Made by a program: the position numbers and the translations under genes. The notes under the pieces were generated by a model, which saw only the letters and a list, made by a program, of their open reading frames with translations, had not been told where the DNA came from and made no database searches. 56,418 nt of DNA from Nemertoderma westbladi (lineage: Eukaryota; Xenacoelomorpha; Nemertodermatida; Nemertodermatidae): NCBI GenBank assembly GCA_032718475.1, contig JAUCBJ010001347.1, positions 1 through 56,418 on the forward strand. Direction: 5' to 3'. Shown here piece by piece: positions 32,372 through 41,424 of this stretch (position 1 is the first letter of the stretch; each line of letters starts with the position of its first letter).

Positions 32372-32995
32372 TTAGTCACTCTCAACCGCAGGAACCGTCG
32401 CCTCTGACGAATTATCACTTCGGCGAATGTACCTCTTTAAATCCTTAATATTAACCGTCTTTACCGGTGTTCTAGCCGACACACGTTTACGGGGTGGTCT
32501 AATTCTGTAGGTCAAAGGTGACAACTTCTTTACAATAATATATGGACCAGCCCAAGGATGTCGAAGTTTGTTGTTCTTTCGTTTAATGCTACGGTCAAAG
32601 TAAAGAACTTGTTGTCCGCAACGAAATTCCTGTGGAATTTTTATTACCGCTTTGTTCACCCGTTTATCGTGGTACACTTTCTGATGAACCTGGGCTTGCT
32701 GCAAACATTTCCGAGCTATATCCTGAGATTCTTGAAGTCTCCATTTCAACACTTCGGGGTATTCAGCAGTATCAGCGATTATGGAATACGGCCGTTCAAT
32801 GAATGTATCTACTGGGACACGTGGTGTTCTGCCAAACATCATAAAGAATGGTGACACTTGTGTGCTACTTTGTTTGCTAATGTTGTAATTAAAAGCAACG
32901 AGGGGAAGTGATTCATCCCATCTGTTATTATCTGTACATGTTAACGACAACATGCTTAACATTGACCTGTTGGTACGTTCTGCCCAGCTTGCGTA
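32372..32995 (-). pseudogene. Gypsy integrase, C-terminal remnant
   Basis: The minus-strand frame reads AERTNRSML at its upstream edge, then WDESLPLVAFNYNISKQSS, SPFFMMFGRTPRVPVDTF, LHPWAGPY-like RHPWAGPYIIVKK and LTYRIRPPRKRV. It ends at 32372. This is the last part of the integrase core (from the catalytic-Glu-helix zone onward) and the C-terminal domain. The HHCC zinc region and the two catalytic Asp of the core are missing. The frame is offset from the upstream gag-pol, with the junction near 32960-33000. The remnant cannot integrate DNA by itself. Confidence 0.9.
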
Positions 32996-35900
32996 TTACT
33001 CAAAATCGCATCGGAACATCTGTTACTCGGTAACATAGGAAAATCGATTTGACGGGACAGAAAATCTGCTTTATTTAGCTTACCAGGTTGATAACGAACT
33101 GTATATTGATATTCGGACAACTTTATAGCCCATCTCTGCAAACGGCCTGGAAGTTGTTGTTTACTAGAAAGACACGTCAAAGGATTATGATCCGAAATAA
33201 TAGTAAATGGTCTACCAAGTAAATAGAAGCGGAACTTGGTAGTGGCCCATACTAACGCAAGACACTCCAGTTCTGTAATACTCCATTTAGCTTCACTAAC
33301 ACTGATAGACCTGGAAGCATACGCAATTACTTGATCAGATTGATAAAGAACAGCACCTAAACCTGATCCACTAGCATCAGTCTCAAGAAAAAATTCTGAA
33401 TGAAAATCTGGATGCCCAAGAATTGGTGATGATGTTAAACGACGTTTCAGCTCCAAGAATGCCTCTTCGCAATCAACTGTCCACAGGAAACGAACATTCT
33501 TCCGTAACAGCATATTTAAAGGAGCTGTTATCTTACTATAGTCTTTAATAAACTTGCGATAAAATCCTGTAAACCCAAGAAAACTTCTCAACAGTTTTAC
33601 ACTAGTAGGCCTGGGATAATTACACATGGCTGTAGCCTTCTCATGATCAACGTGTATACCTTTACTATCTATGATATGGCCCAGGAATTTAACACAGGAA
33701 GCCCCAAATACACATTTGGCTGGTTTGAGTTTGAGTCCTATATCAGTAAGACTTTGCAATGTAACTTTAATTAACTCTAGGTGGGATTCCCAATCGTTTG
33801 AATATAAAATAAGATCGTCGAGATACACTAATGCATGGGTAATATCCTCAATAGCAAGCTGCATTAGTCTCTGGCAAGTTGCCGGGGAACTTTGTAAACC
33901 AAAAGGAAGGCGTAAGAATTCGTAGTGTCCCCATGGTGTAACAAAGGCAGTCTTATGTGTGTCTGCAGGATCAAGTGGTATTTGCCAAAACATCCAACGG
34001 AAGTCGAGGGCTGTGAAATATTTAGGAGAAGATGCCCCAATTTCCGATAACATTTCGTCTACCCGGGGTAAGGGCCAAAACTGCGGAACTGATACCGAAT
34101 TGAGGCCACGTAAATCAACCGCTAACCTCCATCCACCATCTGACTTCTTAACTATAACAATAGGGGCAGCCCATTCACTAACACTGGGACGTATAACCCC
34201 AATTTCCTGCATTTTTGTTAAACGCTGTTTTAACTGTGGTCGTATGGCTATAGGTACAGCATAAGGTTTCTGACGAACAGGTGTTGCCCCTTCCTTTAAT
34301 TGAATGTTATGAGTAATTTTTCCAGTTTTGCCTATATCGTATTCACCCTTAGAAAAAGTATCAGGGAAATTGGAAGCAATATTAATTATATCAGCACGTT
34401 GTTTGTCAGTTAAATGGTCCAATTTCAGCTCCTTATTAAAAAAATCAACCTTTTCTGCATTTTCATCAGGGTCATCATCATCAATGACATTATCAATTTG
34501 ATCAACTGACACTACATTGGGTGAGGTCTGATTTTGGTCTAAGCAAGTAAAACATGCTATACGTTGTTTCTCATATACCGTCACTGGGAAGTCATTCACG
34601 TTCATTATTTGAACAGGTACAGTACTATTGTTATTAACACTTGAATCAAATACACTTTTAGCTGTCATAATTTGAGTTTTAGACCTAGTCACTGGTTCTA
34701 ATACAATAGGTGTAGTTGGTCTAACAGCTGACTTAAATTGCCCTTTTATAATAGCATGTGCATTTGGGGGTATGACGACACGTTTACTACTAATGATGGA
34801 TGTTGTAGCCCAGTATGTATGAGACGCGTTTTGGTTATCACTGACAACAGGTTGGTTGGAAAAATAAACACATTCACCATTACTTAAACGTAAACAACAA
34901 TTAAAAACATCAATAACCGCTCTACTAATATCAAGGAAATCAGAGCCTAAAACAATAAATGTTTCGCTATGAGATAAACCTGTTAATGATAAATCCACCA
35001 CATCAAAAGTTACTTGTATAGAAAATGACGGGGTAATAAAAACACGGGTTGTAATTTCACCTAAAACCTTAAGTGAACCACCTAAACCTTGAACTGAATC
35101 AGTTCTACTAGGCTGTATAGTAACATTTGGAGCCACTTTACTAACATCAATCATACTATAATCTGAACCACTATCTAGTAAACTTAAAATTTTACCACTA
35201 TTAAACTCCGAAATCGAAACTTGTATACACCGACTCGATTTATTTCTACGGCTGGTAGTGGCATTGCTTTGTGGTTGTGTACGTGTAAATTGTGGGGTTG
35301 GAGGCTGTGATTGGTTTTGCCAATTAGGTTGGGGGCTGTAATTCCCATTGAAATTTGAGCGTTTATTAGGGCAGTTGGGGCGAATGTGACCTGGTTCCCC
35401 ACAATTGTAACACGTAACCCCATAATTAACTGACCTACCATGAGTACCGGTACCTACTATTGGCACGTTATTATCAACATTACTACGATAATTATTATTA
35501 TCAACATTACCACGATAATAATTATTGTCAACATTACCACGATAATAATTATTATTATCCCGAAATCGATACGGCCTACTTGTATTACTGATATTTCTGT
35601 CGGTTAATCTGCTCGGATCCCTTCCAGTAGAACCACAACTAGCCAGTTTTAAACTAGCCATTTCTCGCTGTAGTTGGTCAACTTGATCGTAGAGATGCGC
35701 TGTGGGTGCCGATTGATTTTTAAGTAAACCGCGGATTTCATCCATATCCTTTTCTAGTTTATCGGTATTCGTAACGCCCTTATGGTCACCACATTGTAAC
35801 CGTAATTGGCGGGGATTACTCCAAGATTCCCGCTCACTATTATCAGATTCTCGTTCATGGTTTCTATTATTGCGATGTAGCTCGATCCTTCTAGCTCGCT

Positions 35901-36561
35901 GGACCGCGGTTTCGAAATCTGGCGGCTCAATCATGCGTAGCGTATCTGATAAATCCTCCGTTATTCCTCCATAGAATATCTGTAGAAGTAAGTCACTGCG
36001 TTGATCAGCCGCCATGTTCGGTAAAGCTTTAGAAGCAAGTGACTTTAAACGCTCAACATAAACATCAATAGGCTCCATTGGTAACTGTTTGCAGTTGAGC
36101 AATCGCGGATAATAGACACCCCTATCCTGAGCTCCGAAATAATTACGCAACGCATCTCTAACTGTATTAAAGTTTTCTTGGCCGGCTAGCGGAATTTCCT
36201 CCAATAACCGTAACGCTCGTCCCCCCAAGTAGGCTCCAATTGCCCTTCCCTTTACGTCATTATCCCACTCATTTAATCGAGATATTCGATTAAACGATTC
36301 TAACCATTCATCAATATCGCCAGCACCGGTATACGTAGTCGGTTGTTTATGGAAGTGTGCCATATTTCGGTTTTGAATAGGTTGTCCCAATACCGGTACC
36401 GGTACTTGTAATCTCTCTAAGTCTAATTGCTGTTCAGTTCTAGGTAGGCCTACTCGTTGTACTGGTAGCGCTGGTTCTTCTTCACCCAGTTCTGGTATTC
36501 CTCGTAATACCGGTAATAATTTTCTGGCACGATTTGGTTTTCCCGGGAAATTCCGTCGCAT
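32956..36561 (-). CDS. gag-pol: Gypsy Gag-Pol polyprotein (Gag, protease, RT, RNase H), C-terminally truncated
   Basis: One uninterrupted frame of 1201 codons starts at ATG 36561. Gag core: GDIDEWLESFNRISRLNEWD and NYFGAQDRGVYYPRLLNCK. The linker has three YYRGNVDNN-type repeats (about residues 350-375), then a CCHC knuckle CYNCGEPGHIRPNC (from residue 384). Protease: LLDSGSDYSMI (Asp 463). RT: VRQKPYAVP, GGWRLAVDLRGLN, FTALDFRWMFWQIPL, FGLQSSPATCQRLM and ALVYLDDLILYS (YLDD at 913-916). RNase H: ETDASGSGLGAVLY (Asp 1062), KWSITELECLALVWA and SDHNPLTCL. The frame ends a few residues after RNase H because an internal deletion removed the integrase N-terminus and core. Gag and Pol share one frame without a stop or shift. 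Confidence 0.95.
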   Translation of the reverse strand: MRRNFPGKPNRARKLLPVLRGIPELGEEEPALPVQRVGLPRTEQQLDLERLQVPVPVLGQPIQNRNMAHFHKQPTTYTGAGDIDEWLESFNRISRLNEWDNDVKGRAIGAYLGGRALRLLEEIPLAGQENFNTVRDALRNYFGAQDRGVYYPRLLNCKQLPMEPIDVYVERLKSLASKALPNMAADQRSDLLLQIFYGGITEDLSDTLRMIEPPDFETAVQRARRIELHRNNRNHERESDNSERESWSNPRQLRLQCGDHKGVTNTDKLEKDMDEIRGLLKNQSAPTAHLYDQVDQLQREMASLKLASCGSTGRDPSRLTDRNISNTSRPYRFRDNNNYYRGNVDNNYYRGNVDNNNYRSNVDNNVPIVGTGTHGRSVNYGVTCYNCGEPGHIRPNCPNKRSNFNGNYSPQPNWQNQSQPPTPQFTRTQPQSNATTSRRNKSSRCIQVSISEFNSGKILSLLDSGSDYSMIDVSKVAPNVTIQPSRTDSVQGLGGSLKVLGEITTRVFITPSFSIQVTFDVVDLSLTGLSHSETFIVLGSDFLDISRAVIDVFNCCLRLSNGECVYFSNQPVVSDNQNASHTYWATTSIISSKRVVIPPNAHAIIKGQFKSAVRPTTPIVLEPVTRSKTQIMTAKSVFDSSVNNNSTVPVQIMNVNDFPVTVYEKQRIACFTCLDQNQTSPNVVSVDQIDNVIDDDDPDENAEKVDFFNKELKLDHLTDKQRADIINIASNFPDTFSKGEYDIGKTGKITHNIQLKEGATPVRQKPYAVPIAIRPQLKQRLTKMQEIGVIRPSVSEWAAPIVIVKKSDGGWRLAVDLRGLNSVSVPQFWPLPRVDEMLSEIGASSPKYFTALDFRWMFWQIPLDPADTHKTAFVTPWGHYEFLRLPFGLQSSPATCQRLMQLAIEDITHALVYLDDLILYSNDWESHLELIKVTLQSLTDIGLKLKPAKCVFGASCVKFLGHIIDSKGIHVDHEKATAMCNYPRPTSVKLLRSFLGFTGFYRKFIKDYSKITAPLNMLLRKNVRFLWTVDCEEAFLELKRRLTSSPILGHPDFHSEFFLETDASGSGLGAVLYQSDQVIAYASRSISVSEAKWSITELECLALVWATTKFRFYLLGRPFTIISDHNPLTCLSSKQQLPGRLQRWAIKLSEYQYTVRYQPGKLNKADFLSRQIDFPMLPSNRCSDAILSNTQAGQNVPTGQC

Positions 36562-36646
36562 TCAACCCAACAGACTTTAGCCTACTTCAGTACTTTAGCA
36601 GAAACACTGTGAAGTTATCCATTTAATTCATGGAATATCTTTCATC

Positions 36647-36663
36647 TCCCGGACAAGCCCCCA
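36647..36663 (-). promoter_or_regulatory. Gypsy primer-binding site, tRNA-Pro type
   Basis: The minus strand reads TGGGGGCTTGTCCGGGA two bases after the 5' LTR. It matches the tRNA-Pro primer-binding site known from murine gammaretroviruses (TGGGGGCTCGTCCGGGAT) at 16 of 17 positions. The one change is C to T in a CpG. Confidence 0.9.
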
Positions 36664-36665
36664 TA

Positions 36666-36995
36666 TGTAAGCCGGGTTTTCAGAATAATAATAAGAGTCC
36701 GACAGTCTGATAGTATATTATTATCCACAATAAGGCCAAAACACAAATATAAGTAAAATCAGAAAATAGTAGGATACCATACCGGTAGTACCTACAGCAG
36801 TATAACAGTATAAACAACAAACAGACAGACCAAGAACTACTACTGTCCTTCACGTACACCGCGTATGAATATTTCCTAAGTAATATATCTAATAAAAAGG
36901 TAGTACGGCGGTTGTATATCATATCTCACATCTACTGTATCTAAGAAAAAGGAAAATGTAGTACGTAGTACGGCGGTTATATCTTATATCTCACA
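36666..36995 (-). repeat. Gypsy 5' LTR (relative to the coding strand)
   Basis: It is the partner of 31321-31650, with one difference in 330 bp. It should carry the element's promoter, but I see no certain TATA box on the minus strand. Confidence 0.96.
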
Positions 36996-37361
36996 TACAC
37001 AACATTATACTATGGGTGAAAATTACACTTTATATCTGTCTGTCTGTAGAATAGGTCTGGTGAAATGTGAACCTAAATTGGTAATTATAGCGGATTGTAT
37101 ATAGGCCTACTGTAATAAATAACAAAGTAATTATTTGACAAAAAAAGTGACCTTCAACAAATAAATACTTTTATTCTTAAATTGTTACTTTTTCGCTCGA
37201 ATATACCCCAAAATCGGGAGAAAAAGTAAACCGGTGGCAGTACTGCAGTAGGTCATTAAAGGAATCTTCAAATGAACAAAATGTAATATTTTGAAAAAAG
37301 TGAAAATTGAAAACTGAAAAGTGAAACTCTTCTTACAATTAACCTAAATCTTATTGTAGAC
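36996..37361. other. No gene seen
   Basis: This is AT-rich DNA between the Gypsy element and the first low-complexity array. Nothing identifiable. Confidence 0.5.
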
Positions 37362-37480
37362 GGTCCGACGAATCTGTATAAAAAAGTACAAAAAAATACA
37401 AAATAGTACAAAAGAGTACAATAAAGTGCAAAAATAGTACAAATGAATACAAGCGAGTGAGAAACGCATACAAAACGTGT
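37362..37480 (+). repeat. Head-anchored low-complexity array A (AGTACAAA units)
   Basis: The head GGTCCGACGAATCTGT is followed by AAAAAAGTAC-type units and then GAGTGAGAAACGCATACAAA. The whole block is an inverted copy of 40985-41150. See the family note under findings. Confidence 0.8.
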
Positions 37481-37741
37481 ATACCAGTCACCTGCCAGTG
37501 TAGCTGTGTATACAGGTATAGTAAGTATACACTACACTACACTTGTATACAAATATAATAAATTGTAAGCAAATGCAACGGCACCTGAAATATGCGCCGC
37601 TACAGTGTCAATCACTAGCGGCCATGGTTCTGTGGTCAGTATGAATTATGAAATGATTGACAGAACTTTGATTCATGTAGATTTTGACTGGCATACAAGT
37701 ATAAATAGGCTACAGTTCGTATAATACAATATAATGCAATA
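37481..37741. other. No gene seen
   Basis: A short AT-rich spacer, ending at the (CTA)n tail of the next LINE. Confidence 0.5.
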
Positions 37742-39330
37742 CATTACTACTACTACTACTAGGATCGGCATGCTGCATTGCAGCTGCATTTTTAAGAATG
37801 CTCTGCCGGCTTCTCAACAAAATTGCACCGCCACAACTCCCTATCACCCATGACATTTGCTAGATCATCCGCATCTTTAAGGCCAGTGTCCTTTAAGATG
37901 CGTCTCAAGAAAGTCATGGGCTGTCCACCATGCTTATTCACTCCATGAGGCTGCCAAAGTACAAGATTATGCACTGGCTGGTCCTCACGGCGAAAGCAAT
38001 GTCTGCAAAGCGGAGGCGATTTTGTTCTAGTGTCAAGCTTGGGGGAACCAATGAGACACCTCCAATGTTATATAGTGTCTGGTTGGAGATGTGTGCATTG
38101 TACTTGACACAATGAAACCGGCGTAGCATTCTTGTGAATGTTACATCCAGAGATTTGGTGTCCTCAGCAGTTAGAGCCCAGCATGGACTCCCGTAGAGGA
38201 GTACTGGAACTACTGCTGCTCTAAATAATCGGACCTTAAGTTTCCGATTAATTCTCGGTGACTTCCAAATCCTGGAAAGCCTATTCAAGGCTGCCCATGC
38301 CTTTCCCTTACGTATTCGAAGGTCCTCACCTGACTTTCGGATCCATGATCCCAGGTAACAGAAGTCGTCCACATGCTCAAGCATACCATCCTTTGAGCTT
38401 ATGCTCATCCGATCAGAGACTTGCTGAGGACTTTCAAAGTTAACTGTCAGAATTTTGGTCTTTCTGGAGTTAATAAAAAGACCAACACTAGAAGCAGCAT
38501 GTTCTAATGAGCTGAGGAGCCATTGGGCTCCCTTTAATGATTCTGAGAGTACTCCTAAGTCATCAGCAAAGTCTATATCAGTTAGGTACTTGGCAGGATT
38601 TCCTCGACTTCTGGAGCCAGTAGGTGGAGTTATCATCACCCCATCATCATTATAATTATCTAAGGACATGCGTAGAACATAGTCAACCACAATAATGAAC
38701 AAGAATGGTGCAAGTGTGTCTCCTTGGAGGACGCCCCATAACACTTCAAATGGTTCTGTGTCACCGTCAACAGTAGACACAAATGTTGTCGAACCATCGT
38801 ATACTGATCTGATTGCTGCAATAATTTCATCAGGAATCCCATATAATGAAAGTATGCTAAACATACGTGAGCGAGAGACTGAATCAAAGGCCTTGAAGAA
38901 GTCAACAAAGATAACAGCCAGATGCCTGTCTTTCTTTTTTGATAACTCTTCAATTACCGGTATCCTTCTAAGTGCCAAAATGGGCTCCATGGTCCCACGA
39001 CCTTTACGGAACCCATTCTGATTTCCACGGAGCAGTCTCTCAATGGGATCCCTGATGCGATTTAATAGAATCCTATTGTATAGCTTTGCAGCAATCGAGA
39101 TCAATGAGATTCCCCGAAAAGAACCATAGAGTGTTAGGTTGCCCTTCTTGGGAACTGGCACCAACTTATTTGTTTTCATTTCTTGTGGGACTCTTGTTGT
39201 TCGGTACATGTCTACTATGATGGGATATATGAGCTTTAAACACTCAGGTATTTTAAAGACCTCAGGGGGAACACCATCTACTCCACTGGCACGATTGGTC
39301 TTAATGCAATACATATTATGCAGTGGGTAG
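37742..39330 (-). pseudogene. RTE-like LINE, RT domain to 3' tail
   Basis: The minus strand encodes the second half of a LINE polyprotein: TNRASGVDGVPPEVFK, KTNKLVPVPKKGNLTLYGSF, NQNGFRKGRGTMEPILALRR, AVIFVDFFKAFDSVSRS, GVLQGDTLAPFLF and DIDFADDLGVLSES (catalytic FADD). Then come YLGSWIRKSGEDLR, VPVLLYGSPCWALT and QNRLRFA, where a one-base loss near 38000 shifts the frame into HCFRREDQPVHNLVLWQPH. The ORF ends near 37792 and a (TAG)n tail follows at 37742-37761. It is 5'-truncated at about 39330, lacking the endonuclease. It is the longest of three copies of the family here (others at 1638-1959 and 52421-53735). Confidence 0.92.
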
Positions 39331-39508
39331 ATAAAACTCCTATACCGGTACTGTAACTGTGATTCAAAATTTAGGTCATAGTCTTAAAGTCTGAAAGTAG
39401 CCCATATACCAGTATACTGCAGTACTGAAGGATAGACTGTATGCTATGTTATGTGGCCTATGTTATGTTTATGTATGCCTGTATGTACGCCTCTATCTGC
39501 AACTTTAT
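39331..39508. other. Short spacer, no gene
   Basis: Nothing identifiable between the LINE 5' truncation point and array B. Confidence 0.5.
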
Positions 39509-39660
39509 GGGTCCTACTAAATACTACAAAAAGCACAAAACAAGCACAAAAAAGCACAAAAAAGTCAAGAAAAGCACAAAAAAGCACAAAAAAAGCACAA
39601 AAAAGCACAAAAAAAAGTAAAAAAAAGCACAAAAAAGTAAAAAAAAAGCACAAAAAAACA
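39509..39660 (+). repeat. Head-anchored low-complexity array B (AAAAAGCAC units)
   Basis: The head GGTCCTACTAAATACTAC is followed by about 13 AAAAAAGCAC-type units with an irregular GTCAAGAAAAGC unit in the middle. Array C at 40600-40748 is its inverted copy, including that irregular unit. Confidence 0.9.
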
Positions 39661-40599
39661 TTCTCACTTCAAGAGACATGGGGGGGGGGGGGGGGTGGAG
39701 GCGAAAATATGAGAGATATTGTTACAGACACCCTGACACCCCCCACATACGAAGGTAACCCATACGCCTATGATTGATTAATTTGCAACGTTCTGACCTA
39801 CAGTATGTAAAGGCCACAATACTGCAAAGTGTATTTGTAATTAAATTCACTATAAAAAAAACATAATCAAACACATAGGCCTACAGTATAGATTAATAGT
39901 TTAATAAAACTACAGTATATTACGATCGTGGGAAAGAACACCAAGGATCTAAGGCACTCATGGGGGTCGTCAATTAAGGTAAAATAAAATAGAATATTGA
40001 CATATAAGATAAGTTCCGACAAGACAAGGCAGTTCCGACCTAAGCGAGATTATTGCAAGTATGACTATGACTAATATCATCATACTTGTCCTCAGACGTT
40101 ATCGATCGCCCACTCGAGAGGTTCGGGCAGACCGTGATGTGATAATTGTACAGTATGTCGATTTATCGGTGAACAAAGGCATTCCAATAACAGAATAATC
40201 GCGATTTCGGTCAACACTGACATATCCAGTTTACAAGCGCCTATGCTGCGTCGCTACATCTCCCACATCGCTACATCGTTACAAGTAATTAATCAGAACG
40301 CTGATAAGTTGACATAATGTGACAATAAAAAAGTATATTACAGTATTATAAGTTCTATCCTGATATTTGAATTGAACCATCTTTACATACTGACATTAGC
40401 CTGATATTGCACTAGGGTGCTCGTGGTAGGGCTGTACCTGTAAGTGCTCGTGCTGGTACTCACTCACTGGCAGCTATATGACATGAAAGCATACTGGACA
40501 TGTGATTATCCTTCCGGTAGCCTAGACACTACTGCACTACATGATATTGCTTCTTCTATCATCTGTTCTATTACAAGCTCAATAAACAGCTATCAGTTT
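39661..40599. other. Gene-free spacer between arrays B and C
   Basis: A G run of about 17 lies at 39681-39697. Otherwise I see no gene. This segment is the loop of the B/C inverted repeat. Confidence 0.5.
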
Positions 40600-40748
40600 G
40601 CTTTTTTGTGCTTTTTTTTTACTTTTTTGTGCTTTTTTTACCTTTTTTGTGCTTTTTTGTGCTTTTTTTGTGCTTTTTTGTGCTTTTCTTGACTTTTTTG
40701 TGCTTTTTTGTGCTTGTTTTGTGCTTTTTGTAGTATTTAGTAGGACCC
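40600..40748 (-). repeat. Head-anchored low-complexity array C (inverted copy of B)
   Basis: TTTTGTGCTTTTTTG units end in TAGTATTTAGTAGGACC, the reverse complement of the array B head. The irregular GCTTTTCTTGAC unit is at the mirrored position. Confidence 0.9.
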
Positions 40749-40984
40749 CAACTTTATTGAGTTCTCCCTCTGCAATTTTGCGGGCTTGGGACAGTTTTGG
40801 GTGTTTTTTGAAAACAAAAAGCTGCATTAAAACTCATAAGATTGTATTGTAATACTCTCTGACTGTCTGACTGCTAGACGGCTAGATCAGCCCCCACTCA
40901 ATGCATGGCTCGCCCCACAATCAGACAATGCTTTGTTTTATTTTGCACATCATGTGCGCCCCTCTAAACGATTTTAACTACACT
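40749..40984. other. Spacer with a GGCTCGCCCCACA motif
   Basis: ATGGCTCGCCCCACAAT near 40904-40920 matches the right end of the 26645-28206 insertion. No gene. Confidence 0.5.
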
Positions 40985-41150
40985 TGGATACACGTTTTGT
41001 AAGCGTTTCTCACTCGTTTGTACTCTTTTGTACTATTTTTGTACTCTTTTGTACTATTTTTGCACTTTATTGTACTCTTTTGTATTCTTTTGTACTATAT
41101 TGTACTATTTTGTATTTTTTTGTACTTTTTTGTACAAATTCGTCGGACCC
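40985..41150 (-). repeat. Head-anchored low-complexity array D (inverted copy of A)
   Basis: GGATACACGTTTTGTAAGCG is followed by TTTTGTACT units and then the head AAATTCGTCGGACC, the mirror image of array A at 37362-37480. Confidence 0.88.
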
Positions 41151-41194
41151 TATTCTGCTATTGTAGATAGGCCTACATTGTTTATGAAAAACTT

Positions 41195-41335
41195 TTTTTT
41201 GTCTTTTTGGGTATAGTTTTTTTTGGGTAATATGGTGTTTTTTTGTGTATTTTTGTGTTTTTTTGTGTTTTTTTTGTATTTTTTTGTGTTTTTTTTGGGT
41301 AATATTGTGTTTTTTTGGGGTAATTCGTAGGACCC
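41195..41335 (-). repeat. Head-anchored low-complexity array E (TTTTTGTGT units)
   Basis: TTTTTTTGTGTATTTTTGTG-like units end in GGTAATTCGTAGGACCC. The head is the same as in the other arrays but the unit sequence differs. Confidence 0.85.
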
Positions 41336-41424
41336 GATCACTACAGACAACAGACTGACAGATGCAGGATGGCTACCTGTATTCTTTGACTCTCACTAAT
41401 TCAGATATTTGTCAGTTTGTCTAT

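Larger units (their letters stand above)
31321..36995 (-). mobile_element. Gypsy LTR retrotransposon, young, integrase-deleted
   Basis: 330-bp LTRs (31321-31650 and 36666-36995) differ at one base (31504 A, 36849 T). They start TGTAAGCC and end CTCACA on the plus strand. The flanks share a 4-bp TACA (31317-31320 and 36996-36999), a fitting target duplication. The coding strand is minus: PBS at 36647-36663, gag-pol from 36561, and a purine tract next to the 31650 LTR. Gag, protease, RT and RNase H are one open frame, but most of integrase is gone. The high LTR identity means a recent insertion. Confidence 0.95.

Noticed and set aside
39444-40852. Lys-rich and Phe/Leu-rich frames over low-complexity arrays B and C
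   Set aside because: They are translations of AAAAAGCAC-type simple repeats and occur on both strands; no evidence for protein.
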